From NCBI GenBank assembly GCA_963663945.1, contig OY760687.1, positions 1,798,001 to 1,862,000 on the forward strand: a stretch of DNA of 64,000 nucleotides, in the 5' to 3' direction. Shown piece after piece: positions 1-8,570 of this stretch; the first letter of the stretch is position 1; each line of letters starts with the position of its first letter. A model generated the notes under the pieces. The model made no database searches. It saw only the letters and a program-made list of their open reading frames with translations, and was not told the DNA's origin. Both the position numbers and the translations under genes were made by a program. The stretch comes from Bin87 sp963663945. GTDB taxonomy: Bacteria > Chloroflexota > Dehalococcoidia > Lucifugimonadales > UBA3495.

Positions 1-135
1 AAGCTGAAAAGCGCGAACGGACCACAGCGCCAGCAGGAGCAGGATGACCAGGCCAAGAGCCAGCCAAATCCGGATAGTGCGAAACCGCCAGCCTCTTCGG
101 CTGACGGTCTCGTCGTAGATTCTGGATCGACGCAC
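1..135 (-). CDS. N-terminus of a membrane protein, cut by the window edge
   Basis: The minus strand stays open from a GTG at 135 to the edge of the window, giving 45 residues. A basic stretch (RRSRIYDE, then RRGWRFRTIR) is followed by a hydrophobic segment of about 20 residues (WLALGLVILLLLALWSVRAF). This is an N-in signal anchor or first membrane helix. The gene lies directly downstream of the two ABC permeases on the same strand and may be the last gene of that operon. No clear Shine-Dalgarno sequence precedes the GTG, and the frame is also open further upstream, so the start is uncertain. The fragment is too short to assign a function. Confidence 0.5.
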   Translation of the reverse strand, partial: MRRSRIYDETVSRRGWRFRTIRIWLALGLVILLLLALWSVRAFQL

Positions 136-167
136 CGGTCGATTCTGGGGGTTTTCGCTGGGACCGG

Positions 168-1094
168 TTACGTGCGTCCGCGCAGCTTGGGATCCAGCAC
201 GTCGCGGATCGAATCGCCGAACAGGTTGAAGGCGAGTACGGTGATGGTGATCGCCAACCCGGGGAACATGACCATCCACCATCGCGGGAACAGCCCGGCC
301 GACACGGTTCCGCCGAGCATGTTGCCCCAGGTGGCGGTCGGCAATGGTACGCCAACTCCGAGGAACCCCAGGGATGCTTCGAGGATGATCACCGACCCCA
401 GGTGCGCGGTTGCCAGCACCAGCCAGGGTGCGACGCACTGGGGGGCGATGTGGCGCACCATCACGCGAGTACCCGACGCCCCAATGGCCTGTGCGGCGTC
501 CACGTAAGCGTTTTCTTTCACGCTTAATGTGACGGAGCGCACTACTCTCACCGATAACGGTACGCGCGTAATGCTTATCGCGACGATGACGGTCCACACG
601 CCGGCGCCCATTGCCAGCACCAGCAGCATGGCCAGGATCAGCGTTGGGAACGACATCAACAGTTCGAGGAACCGTTGGCTGTACATATCAAATCTGCCGC
701 CGATGTATCCGGTGGCAACACCCCAGGCGGCCCCGAAAATATCGCCCACCATAACGGCCATGAACGCGACGAAGAGAGACACGCGCGCGCCATAGATGAT
801 CCGGCTGTACAGGTCACGGCCGATGTCGTCGGTGCCCAGCCAGTGGCTACTGGTGGGAGCTTCTCTCAACGCGCGGAAATCCGCCTCGAGGATGGGGTCA
901 TGGGTGGCGATTACGGGAGCGAGAATAGCAATGGCGAGGATCACAATGATCATTATGCCGCTGATCGCTCCAACCGGATTTCGCCGGGAGAAACGCGCTA
1001 TGCCCACCATCCAGCCATCCCGGCGAGGCTCGGCCTGCGGGTCGAGGATTGCGCCGGTTGGTTCGGCGAGGGTTGGTCGGTCTGCCTGTGCCAC
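168..1094 (-). CDS. ABC transporter permease, DppC/OppC type
   Basis: This 308-residue inner-membrane permease belongs to the peptide/nickel/opine ABC importer family. The N-terminal helix lies near residues 43-62. The family-typical segment HWLGTDDIGRDLYSRIIYGAR follows the first periplasmic loop, and about five further helices follow. The cytoplasmic EAA loop that contacts the ATPase is visible as YVDAAQAIGASG near residues 200-211. The start is a GTG preceded at seven bases by AGGAG. It lies 27 bases downstream of the DppB-type gene and would pair with it to form the channel. No ATPase gene is visible in the window, so the ATPases are probably beyond the left edge or supplied from elsewhere. 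The substrate cannot be read from the permease. Confidence 0.93.
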   Translation of the reverse strand: MAQADRPTLAEPTGAILDPQAEPRRDGWMVGIARFSRRNPVGAISGIMIIVILAIAILAPVIATHDPILEADFRALREAPTSSHWLGTDDIGRDLYSRIIYGARVSLFVAFMAVMVGDIFGAAWGVATGYIGGRFDMYSQRFLELLMSFPTLILAMLLVLAMGAGVWTVIVAISITRVPLSVRVVRSVTLSVKENAYVDAAQAIGASGTRVMVRHIAPQCVAPWLVLATAHLGSVIILEASLGFLGVGVPLPTATWGNMLGGTVSAGLFPRWWMVMFPGLAITITVLAFNLFGDSIRDVLDPKLRGRT

Positions 1095-1121
1095 GGATCT
1101 GCTCCTGAACGTGCTTGGGTA

Positions 1122-2078
1122 TTAGCTGTAGCGGATGCGAGGGTCGATCCAGGCGTAGGAGATGTCGACCAGCAGGTTGGTGACGACGAAAATGATCCCG
1201 TAGAGCAGCACCAAATTCTGGATCACGACATAGTCACGTTCGAGGAAAGCGAAAACCAGCGTACGGCCCAGCCCGGGAACGCCGAAGGCCTGTTCAACCG
1301 CGACCGACCCGCCGATCAGGAAGCCCAGTAGAACGCCCGACAGGGTTATCACCGGCATGATGGCGTTGCGGAGAGCATGGCGGGCAATGACCATCCGTTC
1401 CGCCAGCCCCTTGGCCCGGGCGGTTCGGATGTAGTCCTCATGAATGGTCTCCAGCAGGGCGGATCTGGCCATTCGCGAAACATACGCCGCCTGCCCGACG
1501 CCCAGCACCAGGGCTGGCCCCCAGACGATCTGTAGGTTTTGCCAGGGGTTCTCCCAGATGTTTATCACCTCCAGCGGCGCTTTCCACTGGAAGCTCAATA
1601 CAAGCACGAGGACGATCAGCGTCCCCAACCAGAAGTTGGGAATTGCCAGGAAAAGGATTGAGAAAAATCTCCCAGCGTAGTCAAGCGCGCTGTTCCGTTT
1701 CATTGCGGCGATAATGCCGACCGGTAGTCCGATCACCCAGGACAGGATCACCGAGACGATGGCGATCTCGAGCGTAATGGGCCCGCGGCTCTTGACCAGG
1801 TCCATTACGGAACTGGACCGCCAGAAAGACTGACCCAACTTGAGCGTGACGATGTCCTTCAACCAGTCCACGTACTGCAGGTGGATCGGCTTGTCGAGTC
1901 CCAGGCTGGCGATGATTCTATTGCGGTCCTCTTCGCTCATCTGCAGCGTGCCTTCCTCGCCGAACATGACAGTGAGGACATCACCCGGCAGAATTCGCAT
2001 CACCAGGAAGATGATAATGGTCAACCCGATCAAAGCGGGGATGGCCAATAGCACCCGGCGCAGAATGTATTTGTGCAT
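1122..2078 (-). CDS. ABC transporter permease, DppB/OppB type
   Basis: This 318-residue membrane protein is the first permease of a peptide-family ABC importer. It opens with the characteristic MHKYILRRVLLAIPALIGLT helix and the LRILPGD-like element (MRILPGDVL), followed by about five more helices. The EAA-loop signature is DYIRTARAKGLAERMVIARHA near residues 216-236, and the C-terminus is the usual SYAWIDPRIRYS. GAGG lies ten bases upstream of the ATG. It sits 98 bases downstream of the lipoprotein gene with a strong hairpin between them, an arrangement that commonly lets the binding protein be made in excess over the permeases. Confidence 0.95.
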   Translation of the reverse strand: MHKYILRRVLLAIPALIGLTIIIFLVMRILPGDVLTVMFGEEGTLQMSEEDRNRIIASLGLDKPIHLQYVDWLKDIVTLKLGQSFWRSSSVMDLVKSRGPITLEIAIVSVILSWVIGLPVGIIAAMKRNSALDYAGRFFSILFLAIPNFWLGTLIVLVLVLSFQWKAPLEVINIWENPWQNLQIVWGPALVLGVGQAAYVSRMARSALLETIHEDYIRTARAKGLAERMVIARHALRNAIMPVITLSGVLLGFLIGGSVAVEQAFGVPGLGRTLVFAFLERDYVVIQNLVLLYGIIFVVTNLLVDISYAWIDPRIRYS

Positions 2079-2130
2079 GGACTTTAGGCCTCGGTGATGT
2101 TACGAGAGCGGAAACTGCTGCTGGTGGTCA

Positions 2131-2156
2131 TCGGGGCGGGAAAACTCCCGCCCCGA
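2131..2156 (-). terminator. GC-rich hairpin between binding protein and permease genes
   Basis: A perfect 11-bp stem (2131-2141 paired with 2146-2156) closes a four-base loop. No T run follows on either strand, so it is more likely an attenuator or mRNA-stabilising hairpin than a full intrinsic terminator. Its core GGGGCGGG/CCCGCCCC recurs at two other intergenic sites in the window. Confidence 0.6.
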
Positions 2157-2176
2157 CATGATACAGCCTCGTCAGA

Positions 2177-3988
2177 CTATTGGGCTTGGCACTCGGCGTC
2201 CATCCACACGGTGTCCATGCGGTCCAAGTTGTGGACCAGGGCACCGTTCTTGCCCTCGATGCCGTGGACGCAGGTGCGCCACGCCGCGAGGGTCCGGTTG
2301 TACCAGAACTCGATGGTGGGAGGGTCATTGTCCAATACGCGGGCGGCCTGCTGCACCAGTTCGTAGCGTTTTTCGGCGTCCGCCTCCACGTCGACCTGGT
2401 CCATTATCGCATCGAACTCCTCGTTGCAGTAGTTGGAGTGGTTCTCGCCGCCGCCGCAGCGGTACCAGCTGTTGAGGTACGCCGACGGGTCGATGAACGG
2501 CGCAGCGATGGCGCCCACGGTGATGTCGAAGTTGCGGTTGGCGAGTTCTTCGAACCACACTGCGAAGGGAGCGGCCCGCAGTTCGGATTCGATCCCGAGG
2601 ATCCGGTTGAATTCCAGCTGGGCGACCTGAGCGGCCGCTTCGCGGTAGGGACCGGCGCGCCAGAGCAGGTCAACGTTCTGGATGCCATCGGCGTATCCGG
2701 CGTCTGCCATCAGGCGCTGGGCTTCGGCCTCCGCAGCCGGGCGGTCGAAGATCAGGCGATCATCAACCTCTTCCTGCGGAAGCTGGAAAGCCTGCTCGGG
2801 GAAGGTCCAGCCGGTGCCGCCCTTGTAGCCAAACAGCCACTCTCCGCCGACTTCGTGGAGGGCGTCGCGGTCGATGGCGAGCCACATTGCGCGCCGTACC
2901 CGAGCGTCGTTCCAGGGTTCGCGGTCCGTGTTGAACCAGATGGCGAAGTAGGAATAGGACGAGAAGGGCTGGCCTTCAAACTTGTCCTTGAAATCGTCGT
3001 CGTTCTGCATCAGCTCGTAGGCTGCCGGGTCTACGGTCTGAGCGAAGTCCACGTTGCCCGCGAGCAGCGCTGCCGAGCGATTGGTGGGAGATCCCAGCGG
3101 GAAGGTCCAGACCTCGTCGAGGTACGGCAGGCCCTCGTTCCAATAGTCCGGGAACCGCTCATTCTTCCAGACCTCTCCCTCCTGGTGGGCCAGGAAGCGG
3201 AAGGCGCCGGTGCCGGGAGCGTTTTGGCCATTGAGCTTGAGGTCGTAGCTGTTGGCGTCAAGGAAAACCTTCGGGAAAACCCCGTGCCATTCCAGGGCGA
3301 AAGCGTTGAGACCGTAGTTCAGCGGTGGGGCCTTGGTGAAGGTGAACTGCACAGTCTGCGGGTCTACCACTTCGACGGTCGGGCCGAACGGATCATAGAG
3401 ACCCTTGCGGGCGCTCACGGTGCCGGCCGGTGGATCCAGGACACGGTCCCAGGACGCTGCCACGTCGTCCGCCGTCATGAGGGTGCCGTCGTGGAACTTC
3501 ACCCCTTCGCGCAGCGGGAAGGTCCAGACCATGCCATCATCCGAAACTTCCCAAGTGGTTGCCAGGTCCGCGATGATGGTCTTACCGGCGTCCAGGGGGT
3601 TGTAGCGCAGCAACCCGTTCAGCAGCATCATCTGCTTGAACGAGTTGGACACGCTGGAGACCTGCATCAGGTCATAGTGCGAGGGGTCGCCGTACCCGCC
3701 CCGGCGCAGGATGCCGCCGTACTCGGCGTCGGGATACGCGTCTTTCGTGACTGCGTTTTCCACAACCTCGGTGGGAAGCGATGCGGGAAGCGGGGTCGGC
3801 GTGGCCTCTGGCGCGGATGACTCAGGCTGCTGCACGGGCTGGCTGCCGGCTTGGGAGTCGGCCTGGCCGGCCGCGGGAGCTGTGGTTTGCGGTTCTTCTG
3901 CGCCGCCGCAGGCCACCACGGCCAGCATCGAGATCGCCAGCAAGGCGGCGATCACCGAGGTCGGCGACAAAATAAAACGACGCTGCAT
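2177..3988 (-). CDS. ABC transporter substrate-binding lipoprotein, family 5
   Basis: This is a 603-residue extracytoplasmic solute-binding protein of the DppA/OppA family (SBP_bac_5). I chose the ATG at 3988 because AGGAGT precedes it by eight bases and because the protein then begins with a clean lipoprotein signal: basic MQRRF, a hydrophobic core, and a lipobox ending LAVVAC. A Pro/Thr/Gln-rich linker follows (about residues 30-75). The family landmarks are LRRGGYGDPSHYD, the strand ATTWEVSDDGMVWTFPLREG and KFHDGT, and RRAMWLAIDRDAL. It is first in the transporter operon, followed by the two permeases. Peptides are the default guess for the ligand; other small molecules are equally possible. 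Confidence 0.94.
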   Translation of the reverse strand: MQRRFILSPTSVIAALLAISMLAVVACGGAEEPQTTAPAAGQADSQAGSQPVQQPESSAPEATPTPLPASLPTEVVENAVTKDAYPDAEYGGILRRGGYGDPSHYDLMQVSSVSNSFKQMMLLNGLLRYNPLDAGKTIIADLATTWEVSDDGMVWTFPLREGVKFHDGTLMTADDVAASWDRVLDPPAGTVSARKGLYDPFGPTVEVVDPQTVQFTFTKAPPLNYGLNAFALEWHGVFPKVFLDANSYDLKLNGQNAPGTGAFRFLAHQEGEVWKNERFPDYWNEGLPYLDEVWTFPLGSPTNRSAALLAGNVDFAQTVDPAAYELMQNDDDFKDKFEGQPFSSYSYFAIWFNTDREPWNDARVRRAMWLAIDRDALHEVGGEWLFGYKGGTGWTFPEQAFQLPQEEVDDRLIFDRPAAEAEAQRLMADAGYADGIQNVDLLWRAGPYREAAAQVAQLEFNRILGIESELRAAPFAVWFEELANRNFDITVGAIAAPFIDPSAYLNSWYRCGGGENHSNYCNEEFDAIMDQVDVEADAEKRYELVQQAARVLDNDPPTIEFWYNRTLAAWRTCVHGIEGKNGALVHNLDRMDTVWMDAECQAQ

Positions 3989-4099
3989 TGAAGCACTCCT
4001 GTCTAAGGACCCTCTGTCGAGGAAGGCGTTGCGGCCGCTGGGGCCAATGGTGTTGCCAATCAAATACTGACGATCAATTATTATGTTTTTGCGTATTGG

Positions 4100-4114
4100 T
4101 TGCGAATTCCGCAA
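4100..4114. promoter_or_regulatory. Candidate operator: inverted repeat TTGCG-N5-CGCAA
   Basis: Exact five-base arms flank five bases in the AT-rich part of the divergent region, about 110 bases upstream of the transporter lipoprotein gene. The size and position suit a dimeric repressor site. There is no known regulator to attach to it, so this is only a sequence observation. Confidence 0.25.
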
Positions 4115-4240
4115 GTGAACGGGTAAACGCGAATCCACCCGGTAGCGCGGGACGGATTTTATGTTTCATCATCACCTCTGTCAATACTTGCAGCCCGGTA
4201 CGATTGTGATTCGTGAGAACACGGCCTGTGAGCGGCCTTG

Positions 4241-4249
4241 TGCTATACT
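4241..4249 (+). promoter_or_regulatory. Extended -10 promoter for the Nudix gene
   Basis: TGCTATACT matches the extended -10 form TGnTATAAT with one mismatch. It lies about 44 bases before the chosen ATG of the Nudix gene. No good -35 hexamer sits 16-18 bases upstream, as is usual for extended -10 promoters. Confidence 0.45.
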
Positions 4250-4292
4250 GCCGCCGTTCCCCGATATGACCAGATTCATACGGAGTCGCCCC

Positions 4293-5060
4293 ATGGTTTC
4301 GCCCCTAGTCGCCACGCCCAATCCGTTCCGCGGAGTGGTTGTCAACACCGCCGAACTGCCGCCCGATCCCGCTGAATTTGCCGAGCGGTTGGACGCCTCG
4401 ATATCAGAGTGGAGGGATGCAGGTTACGAAGTGGCCTGGGTGGACATCCCCATCGGGTTGGCGTCACACGTGCCGCTCGCAGTGCAGCGCGGTTTCGGGT
4501 ACCACCATGCAGACGATGACGGGATCACGGCAACCCTGTCCCTGATCCCCGGCTCGTTCATCCCACCGTATGCTACCCACTACGTGGGAGCGGGAGGCGT
4601 GGTGGTGAACGACCGGGACGAACTGCTGGTGGTGTGCGAACGCTACCGCATCGACAATCGCCCGCCCTTCTACAAACTTCCCGGCGGGGCCCTGGAACCG
4701 GGAGAGAACATCGTCGACTCCATCGTCCGCGAGGTCTTTGAGGAAACCGGAATCGAGGCTGAGTTTCAGGCGTTGGCCTGTTTCCGTCATTGGCACGGTT
4801 ATCGTTACGGCAAGTCGGACATCTACTTCGTTTGCCGGCTGAGAGCGCTGACCGAGCAGATCAAGATGGGCGAAAAGGAGATCGAGGAGTGCCTCTGGAT
4901 GCCCGTCAAGGACTTCATGGCGGACGACGACATCAGCCCCTTTAATAAGGGAATCGTCCGTTCCGCCCTCGAAAGCGACGGCGTCGTACGGGCCGACATG
5001 CCCGGCATGCCCCATGACCCCACGCGGGAATATTTTCTGCCCAATTTCCTCAGGGACTAG
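4293..5060 (+). CDS. Nudix hydrolase, NUDT6-like with N-terminal extension
   Basis: This 255-residue protein has a complete Nudix box, GX5EX7REVXEEXGI, at residues 132-154 (GALEPGENIVDSIVREVFEE, then TGI). The box binds Mg2+ and cleaves a nucleoside diphosphate linked to another group. Residues 1-95 resemble the extra N-terminal domain of eukaryotic NUDT6 and its bacterial relatives, with the typical run from FRGVVVNTAELP to GFGYHHADD. The start at 4293 is preferred over upstream in-frame starts because GGAG lies eight bases before it and the domain begins immediately after. The substrate is not known. It is followed on the same strand by the molybdenum subunit gene after 84 bases. Confidence 0.9.
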   Translation: MVSPLVATPNPFRGVVVNTAELPPDPAEFAERLDASISEWRDAGYEVAWVDIPIGLASHVPLAVQRGFGYHHADDDGITATLSLIPGSFIPPYATHYVGAGGVVVNDRDELLVVCERYRIDNRPPFYKLPGGALEPGENIVDSIVREVFEETGIEAEFQALACFRHWHGYRYGKSDIYFVCRLRALTEQIKMGEKEIEECLWMPVKDFMADDDISPFNKGIVRSALESDGVVRADMPGMPHDPTREYFLPNFLRD

Positions 5061-5144
5061 GCGTAGTCCGCCCGTCACTCGTGACCCTGGCGCGTCCGCC
5101 GGCCCGTTTCCCTTTTCGTCACCGCTGACCACTGGAGGAACCCC

Positions 5145-7436
5145 ATGACCACTACCGCAAAACCCGAGCAGCAATACCGTGTCATCGGCACCAGGCCGGT
5201 CCGGCACGACGGCGTGGACAAGGTGACCGGCGCGGCCCGGTACGGCGCCGATATCAACCTTCCCGGCATGCTTCACGCCAAGGTGCTCAGGAGCCCGTAC
5301 TCGCACGCGCGCATCCGCAGTATCGACACCAGTCGGGCTGAGGCGCTGCCCGGCGTTGTGGCGGTGGCCACTTCCGCCGATTTCCCCATCATCGAAGATC
5401 GCATCCTCGACTTCGCCGAGGTGCAGGGAAACGCCCGCATGATCGCTGAGAACATGCTGGCCAAGGACAAAGCGCTGTACGCCGGCCACGCGGTTGCGGC
5501 AATCTGCGCCACCAGCGCCCACATCGCGCAGGAAGCCCTGGCCCTGGTCGACGTTGACTACGAAGTGCTGCCCACGGTGCTCACGTGGCGTGAGGCCATG
5601 GCCGACGACGCGACGCTGCTTCACGACGACATGACCACATATTTCAGGCAGGAACGGTTCGCCCGCGGCGACGACACTGGGGTGAAGAGCAACGTTGCCG
5701 GTCACATCCAGCACACGGTGGGCGATGTTGAGCAGGGGTTCGCTGAGGCGGACATCGTTATCGAGCGGGAGTTTGAAACCCAGACCGTTCATCAGGGTTA
5801 CATCGAGCCTCACGTTTCCACAGCCATGTGGTCGGCTGACGGCCGGGTGACGGTTTGGACCAGCACCCAGGGGCTGTTCAACATTCGATCCCAGACCGCC
5901 GCAATCATCGGCGTGCCGGAATCCCAGGTAAAGGTAGTGCCCATGGAGATTGGCGGCGGGTTCGGCGCCAAGGCCATCGCGTACCTGGACCCGGTAGCCG
6001 CGGTGCTGTCGCGCAAGACGGGTCGCCCGGTCAAGGTGGCGATGGACCGCACCGAGGTATTCGTGGGCAGCGGCCCCGCGTCGGCTACCTACATGCGCTG
6101 CAAGATGGGCGTCAAGAACGATGGAACCATGGTGGCGGGTCAGCTCTACATGGTCTACGAAGCGGGCGCCTTCCCCGGTTCGCCGGTGGGCGGCGGCGCG
6201 CTGACCGGGTTTGGCCCTTACAAAATGGACCACATGCTGGTCGACGGCCTGGACGTCGTATGCAACAAGCAGAAGGTGCAAGCCTATCGCGCTCCGGGCC
6301 AGCCTCAAGTTGCCTTCGCCGTCGAGGCGGTGGTGGACGAGTTGGCGGAAATGCTGGGTATCGAGCCCATGCAGTTCCGCCTGCAAAACGCCGTCCAGGA
6401 GGGCGACCGGATGCCCAACGGCGTGCCCCATCGGCTGTTCGGTTGCATCGAGATGGAAGAGGCGATGGTCAACTGCGACCACTTCAAGGCTCCGCTGGAC
6501 GGGCCGAACCAGGGACGCGGCATCGCCGTCGGGTTCCGCTGGCAGGCCGGTCAGGCCTCGTCTGCCACCATCAACGTCAATGCCGACGGCACCTTGAACT
6601 TGATCACCGGGTCGGTGGACATCGGGGGCACCCGGACCGCCGTCGCCATGCAGGTGGCTGAGACTCTGGGAATTGAAGTGGACCGCATTGCGCCCACGGT
6701 GGTTGACACCGACACCGTCGGCTGGACCGCGACGACCGGCGGCAGCCGGATCGCCTTTGACACCGGCCTGGCCGCCATCGCCGCGTCGGAGGATCTACGC
6801 GACCAGATGGCCCAACGGTGCGCTCTGGTATGGGAAGTTGAGCCCGAAAACGTCGAATTTGCCGACGGGGTGTTCACCTGCACCAGCACTGAAGAGCGCA
6901 TGACCATGGCCGAGGTAGCGGGCCGGATGATGCGGACGGGCGGGCCGCTCACCGCGTCGGCATCGGCGACCTCAACCGGAGTTGGTCCGGTAATCGCCGG
7001 CAACATCATCGACGTTGAGGTCGACCCGGAAACCGGCAAGGTGGATATCCTGCGCTGCACGGCGTTCATCGACTCCGGAACCTCGGTGCACCCGAGCTAC
7101 GTCGAAGGCCAGATGCAGGGCGGCACCGTGCAGGGCCTCGGCTGGGCGATGTCGGAGGACTACAACTACGCCGATGACGGGCGGATGCTGAACTCCAGCT
7201 TCCTGGACTACCGCATGCCGACGGCGCTGGACCTGCCCATGATCGACACCGTGGTCGTGGAAGTGCCCAACCCGCGGCATCCGTACGGTTTGCGCGGCGT
7301 TGGCGAAGCCCCACTCATTCCCCCGCTGGCCGCGCTGCACAACGCGATCTACCACGCGGTAGGAGTGCGGGTGAACAAGCTTCCCATGTCACCCACGGCG
7401 GTGTTGGAAGCGTTGCAGGAAGCGAACGGGCAGTAG
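5145..7436 (+). CDS. Xanthine dehydrogenase-family molybdenum-binding subunit
   Basis: This 763-residue protein is the large catalytic subunit of a molybdenum hydroxylase (xanthine dehydrogenase / CO dehydrogenase superfamily). It would hydroxylate a substrate carbon with water at a molybdopterin-cytosine-dinucleotide Mo centre. Visible landmarks are the N-terminal a/b-hammerhead (GTRPVRHDGVDKVTGAARYG), GGGFGAK for cofactor contact, AYRAPGQPQ in place of the AYxCSFR loop of true CO dehydrogenase, and the catalytic Glu721 in GVGEAP. GGAGG lies eight bases before the ATG. The partner FAD and 2Fe-2S subunits are absent from the neighbourhood. A paralog of 754 residues lies at 19469-21733. The substrate is unknown; CO is unlikely because the AYxCSFR motif is missing. 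Confidence 0.92.
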   Translation: MTTTAKPEQQYRVIGTRPVRHDGVDKVTGAARYGADINLPGMLHAKVLRSPYSHARIRSIDTSRAEALPGVVAVATSADFPIIEDRILDFAEVQGNARMIAENMLAKDKALYAGHAVAAICATSAHIAQEALALVDVDYEVLPTVLTWREAMADDATLLHDDMTTYFRQERFARGDDTGVKSNVAGHIQHTVGDVEQGFAEADIVIEREFETQTVHQGYIEPHVSTAMWSADGRVTVWTSTQGLFNIRSQTAAIIGVPESQVKVVPMEIGGGFGAKAIAYLDPVAAVLSRKTGRPVKVAMDRTEVFVGSGPASATYMRCKMGVKNDGTMVAGQLYMVYEAGAFPGSPVGGGALTGFGPYKMDHMLVDGLDVVCNKQKVQAYRAPGQPQVAFAVEAVVDELAEMLGIEPMQFRLQNAVQEGDRMPNGVPHRLFGCIEMEEAMVNCDHFKAPLDGPNQGRGIAVGFRWQAGQASSATINVNADGTLNLITGSVDIGGTRTAVAMQVAETLGIEVDRIAPTVVDTDTVGWTATTGGSRIAFDTGLAAIAASEDLRDQMAQRCALVWEVEPENVEFADGVFTCTSTEERMTMAEVAGRMMRTGGPLTASASATSTGVGPVIAGNIIDVEVDPETGKVDILRCTAFIDSGTSVHPSYVEGQMQGGTVQGLGWAMSEDYNYADDGRMLNSSFLDYRMPTALDLPMIDTVVVEVPNPRHPYGLRGVGEAPLIPPLAALHNAIYHAVGVRVNKLPMSPTAVLEALQEANGQ

Positions 7437-7463
7437 CCTTTCACATCGCTTCGCGAATCAGAC

Positions 7464-7488
7464 AGGGGCCGGTTTTACACCGGCCCCT
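7464..7488. terminator. Bidirectional hairpin between convergent genes
   Basis: A perfect 10-bp stem (7464-7473 with 7479-7488) has a five-base loop, TTTAC. It lies between the converging molybdenum subunit gene and the small hypothetical gene and is followed on the plus strand by an AT-rich tract (taattt). It probably ends transcription in both directions. Confidence 0.7.
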
Positions 7489-7511
7489 CGTAATTTAAAC
7501 GCGCGGCGACC

Positions 7512-8057
7512 CTACTGCTCGCGTGCAGTCAATACTTCGGTCAGCATCAGAAAGTTGGCCTGAAGCTCGGGCGCCAGGGTAGTCCCGCCGCGAGACAGGA
7601 GCAACAGCAATCGCACCTGGGCCGCGAGATCCGCCGCAAGCTTGCGCTTGGCTTCCTCCACGGTGTCGGCGGCGATGGGTACCCTTAACCCGTGCAACGG
7701 CAGCGCGTTTCGCGACTCGCCACACCAGTACTGGTCGAGGCTGTCAATGATGACCACCGGAATGTCCTTCGAAACCACAAAGGGCGCTTCCGGAGGACTG
7801 TCGGCGGCCGTCAGAACATCGGCGAACGCCCGGGTCACGTCGCTATGATTGATGTGGAACGTCGCCGCGTTGGGCTGGCTGGTCGACGTGTTTTGCCACG
7901 ACCAGCCGTCGGGCATCGCGGTGTTGTAGTTCGGCGTCACGCTGACGGGGAGCGAGATGTCCTCGGCCAGTGGCCGACCGTCGCCGGCGTCGTGGGCTGG
8001 GTCCCGCATCCCGTAGCGGGGCTCGGCAGAGTCTTCGGGCTGCTCGGACGTGGTCAT
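7512..8057 (-). CDS. Hypothetical protein, partner of a DUF3467-like gene
   Basis: This 181-residue soluble protein matches no family I recognise. I chose the ATG at 8057 because GGAG stands six bases upstream and because a longer version would overlap the upstream gene. The first 30 residues are acidic and look disordered. The middle (about 45-110) alternates short strands and helices, including FVVSKDIPVVIIDSLDQYW. The C-terminal half is helical and leucine-rich (KLAADLAAQVRLLLLLSRGG). There is no signal peptide. It begins 16 bases after the stop of the DUF3467-like gene, so the two are almost certainly co-transcribed and may form a complex. Confidence 0.75.
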   Translation of the reverse strand: MTTSEQPEDSAEPRYGMRDPAHDAGDGRPLAEDISLPVSVTPNYNTAMPDGWSWQNTSTSQPNAATFHINHSDVTRAFADVLTAADSPPEAPFVVSKDIPVVIIDSLDQYWCGESRNALPLHGLRVPIAADTVEEAKRKLAADLAAQVRLLLLLSRGGTTLAPELQANFLMLTEVLTAREQ

Positions 8058-8073
8058 CAGGGTCTCCGTGCGC

Positions 8074-8478
8074 TCAGTGGCCGTGCCCGTCGCCATCGAT
8101 TTCCCAGGCGGCGTACACCTGCTCTGGCAGGGTGATGGGACCCACGGCTTCCTCGTAATCGCGTACGTGCTTGGCGGAAAGGACGGCGATGGCCTTCATC
8201 ATCTGGGGGCTGACCTTGATCCGCGCCCTCAGGATGGGTTCACGCTCCTCGACCTGCTCGCCGAAAAACAGCACCGCCGAATACAGGCTGCTGAAAATGT
8301 GGAAAGAGTCGCTGTAGAACGTGATCGGATCCAGCGAGCTGGGTCCTTCTGCTGCAGCCGCGGTTGGGGCGGCAGCCGTGTTGACGTTCAGCGCCGGGAC
8401 GTCGCCCGGGTTGACGTAACTTTCTTCCTGGGGCGGCTTGTCCTCGGGCGGCACGTAAGGACGCTGGATGATGGGCAT
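8074..8478 (-). CDS. DUF3467-like small protein
   Basis: This 134-residue protein has a proline/alanine-rich, probably disordered first third (residues 1-48). A compact domain follows, with the layout of DUF3467: an aromatic strand (FYSDSFHIFSSLYSAVLFFG), a charged strand (ILRARIKVSP), then a helix MMKAIAVLSAKHVRDYEEAVGPI. The start is well supported by GGAGG five bases upstream. The C-terminus ends in a short His/Asp/Gly tail (DGDGHGH) that could bind metal. The function of DUF3467 is unknown. The assignment rests on pattern similarity and is moderately sure. Confidence 0.7.
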   Translation of the reverse strand: MPIIQRPYVPPEDKPPQEESYVNPGDVPALNVNTAAAPTAAAAEGPSSLDPITFYSDSFHIFSSLYSAVLFFGEQVEEREPILRARIKVSPQMMKAIAVLSAKHVRDYEEAVGPITLPEQVYAAWEIDGDGHGH

Positions 8479-8570
8479 GATACCTCCGTCCCTGTCCGCG
8501 GCATGGACGCGGCAGGTCGATGCGGCGATTGGCCGCCATTATAGCGAGTCTGGCGGCGGGTTGCTGGCGA

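Larger units (their letters stand above)
3989..4292. other. Divergent intergenic control region
   Basis: These 304 bases separate the transporter operon (leftward) from the Nudix gene (rightward) and hold no convincing gene. The centre is AT-rich (about 4070-4110) compared with the surrounding DNA. It contains an inverted repeat at 4100-4114 and, on the plus strand, an extended -10 element at 4241-4249. Promoters for both directions are expected here, but I could not identify a convincing -35/-10 pair for the leftward transcript. Confidence 0.6.

Noticed and set aside
2180..3820. A 546-residue reading frame on the plus strand
   Set aside because: It is opposite the substrate-binding protein gene, whose lipobox and family motifs are clear. 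The plus frame has no recognisable domain.
4464..6482. A 672-residue reading frame on the minus strand
   Set aside because: It lies opposite the Nudix and molybdenum subunit genes and is rich in His/Arg/Gly without any motif. It is an antisense shadow of GC-rich coding DNA.
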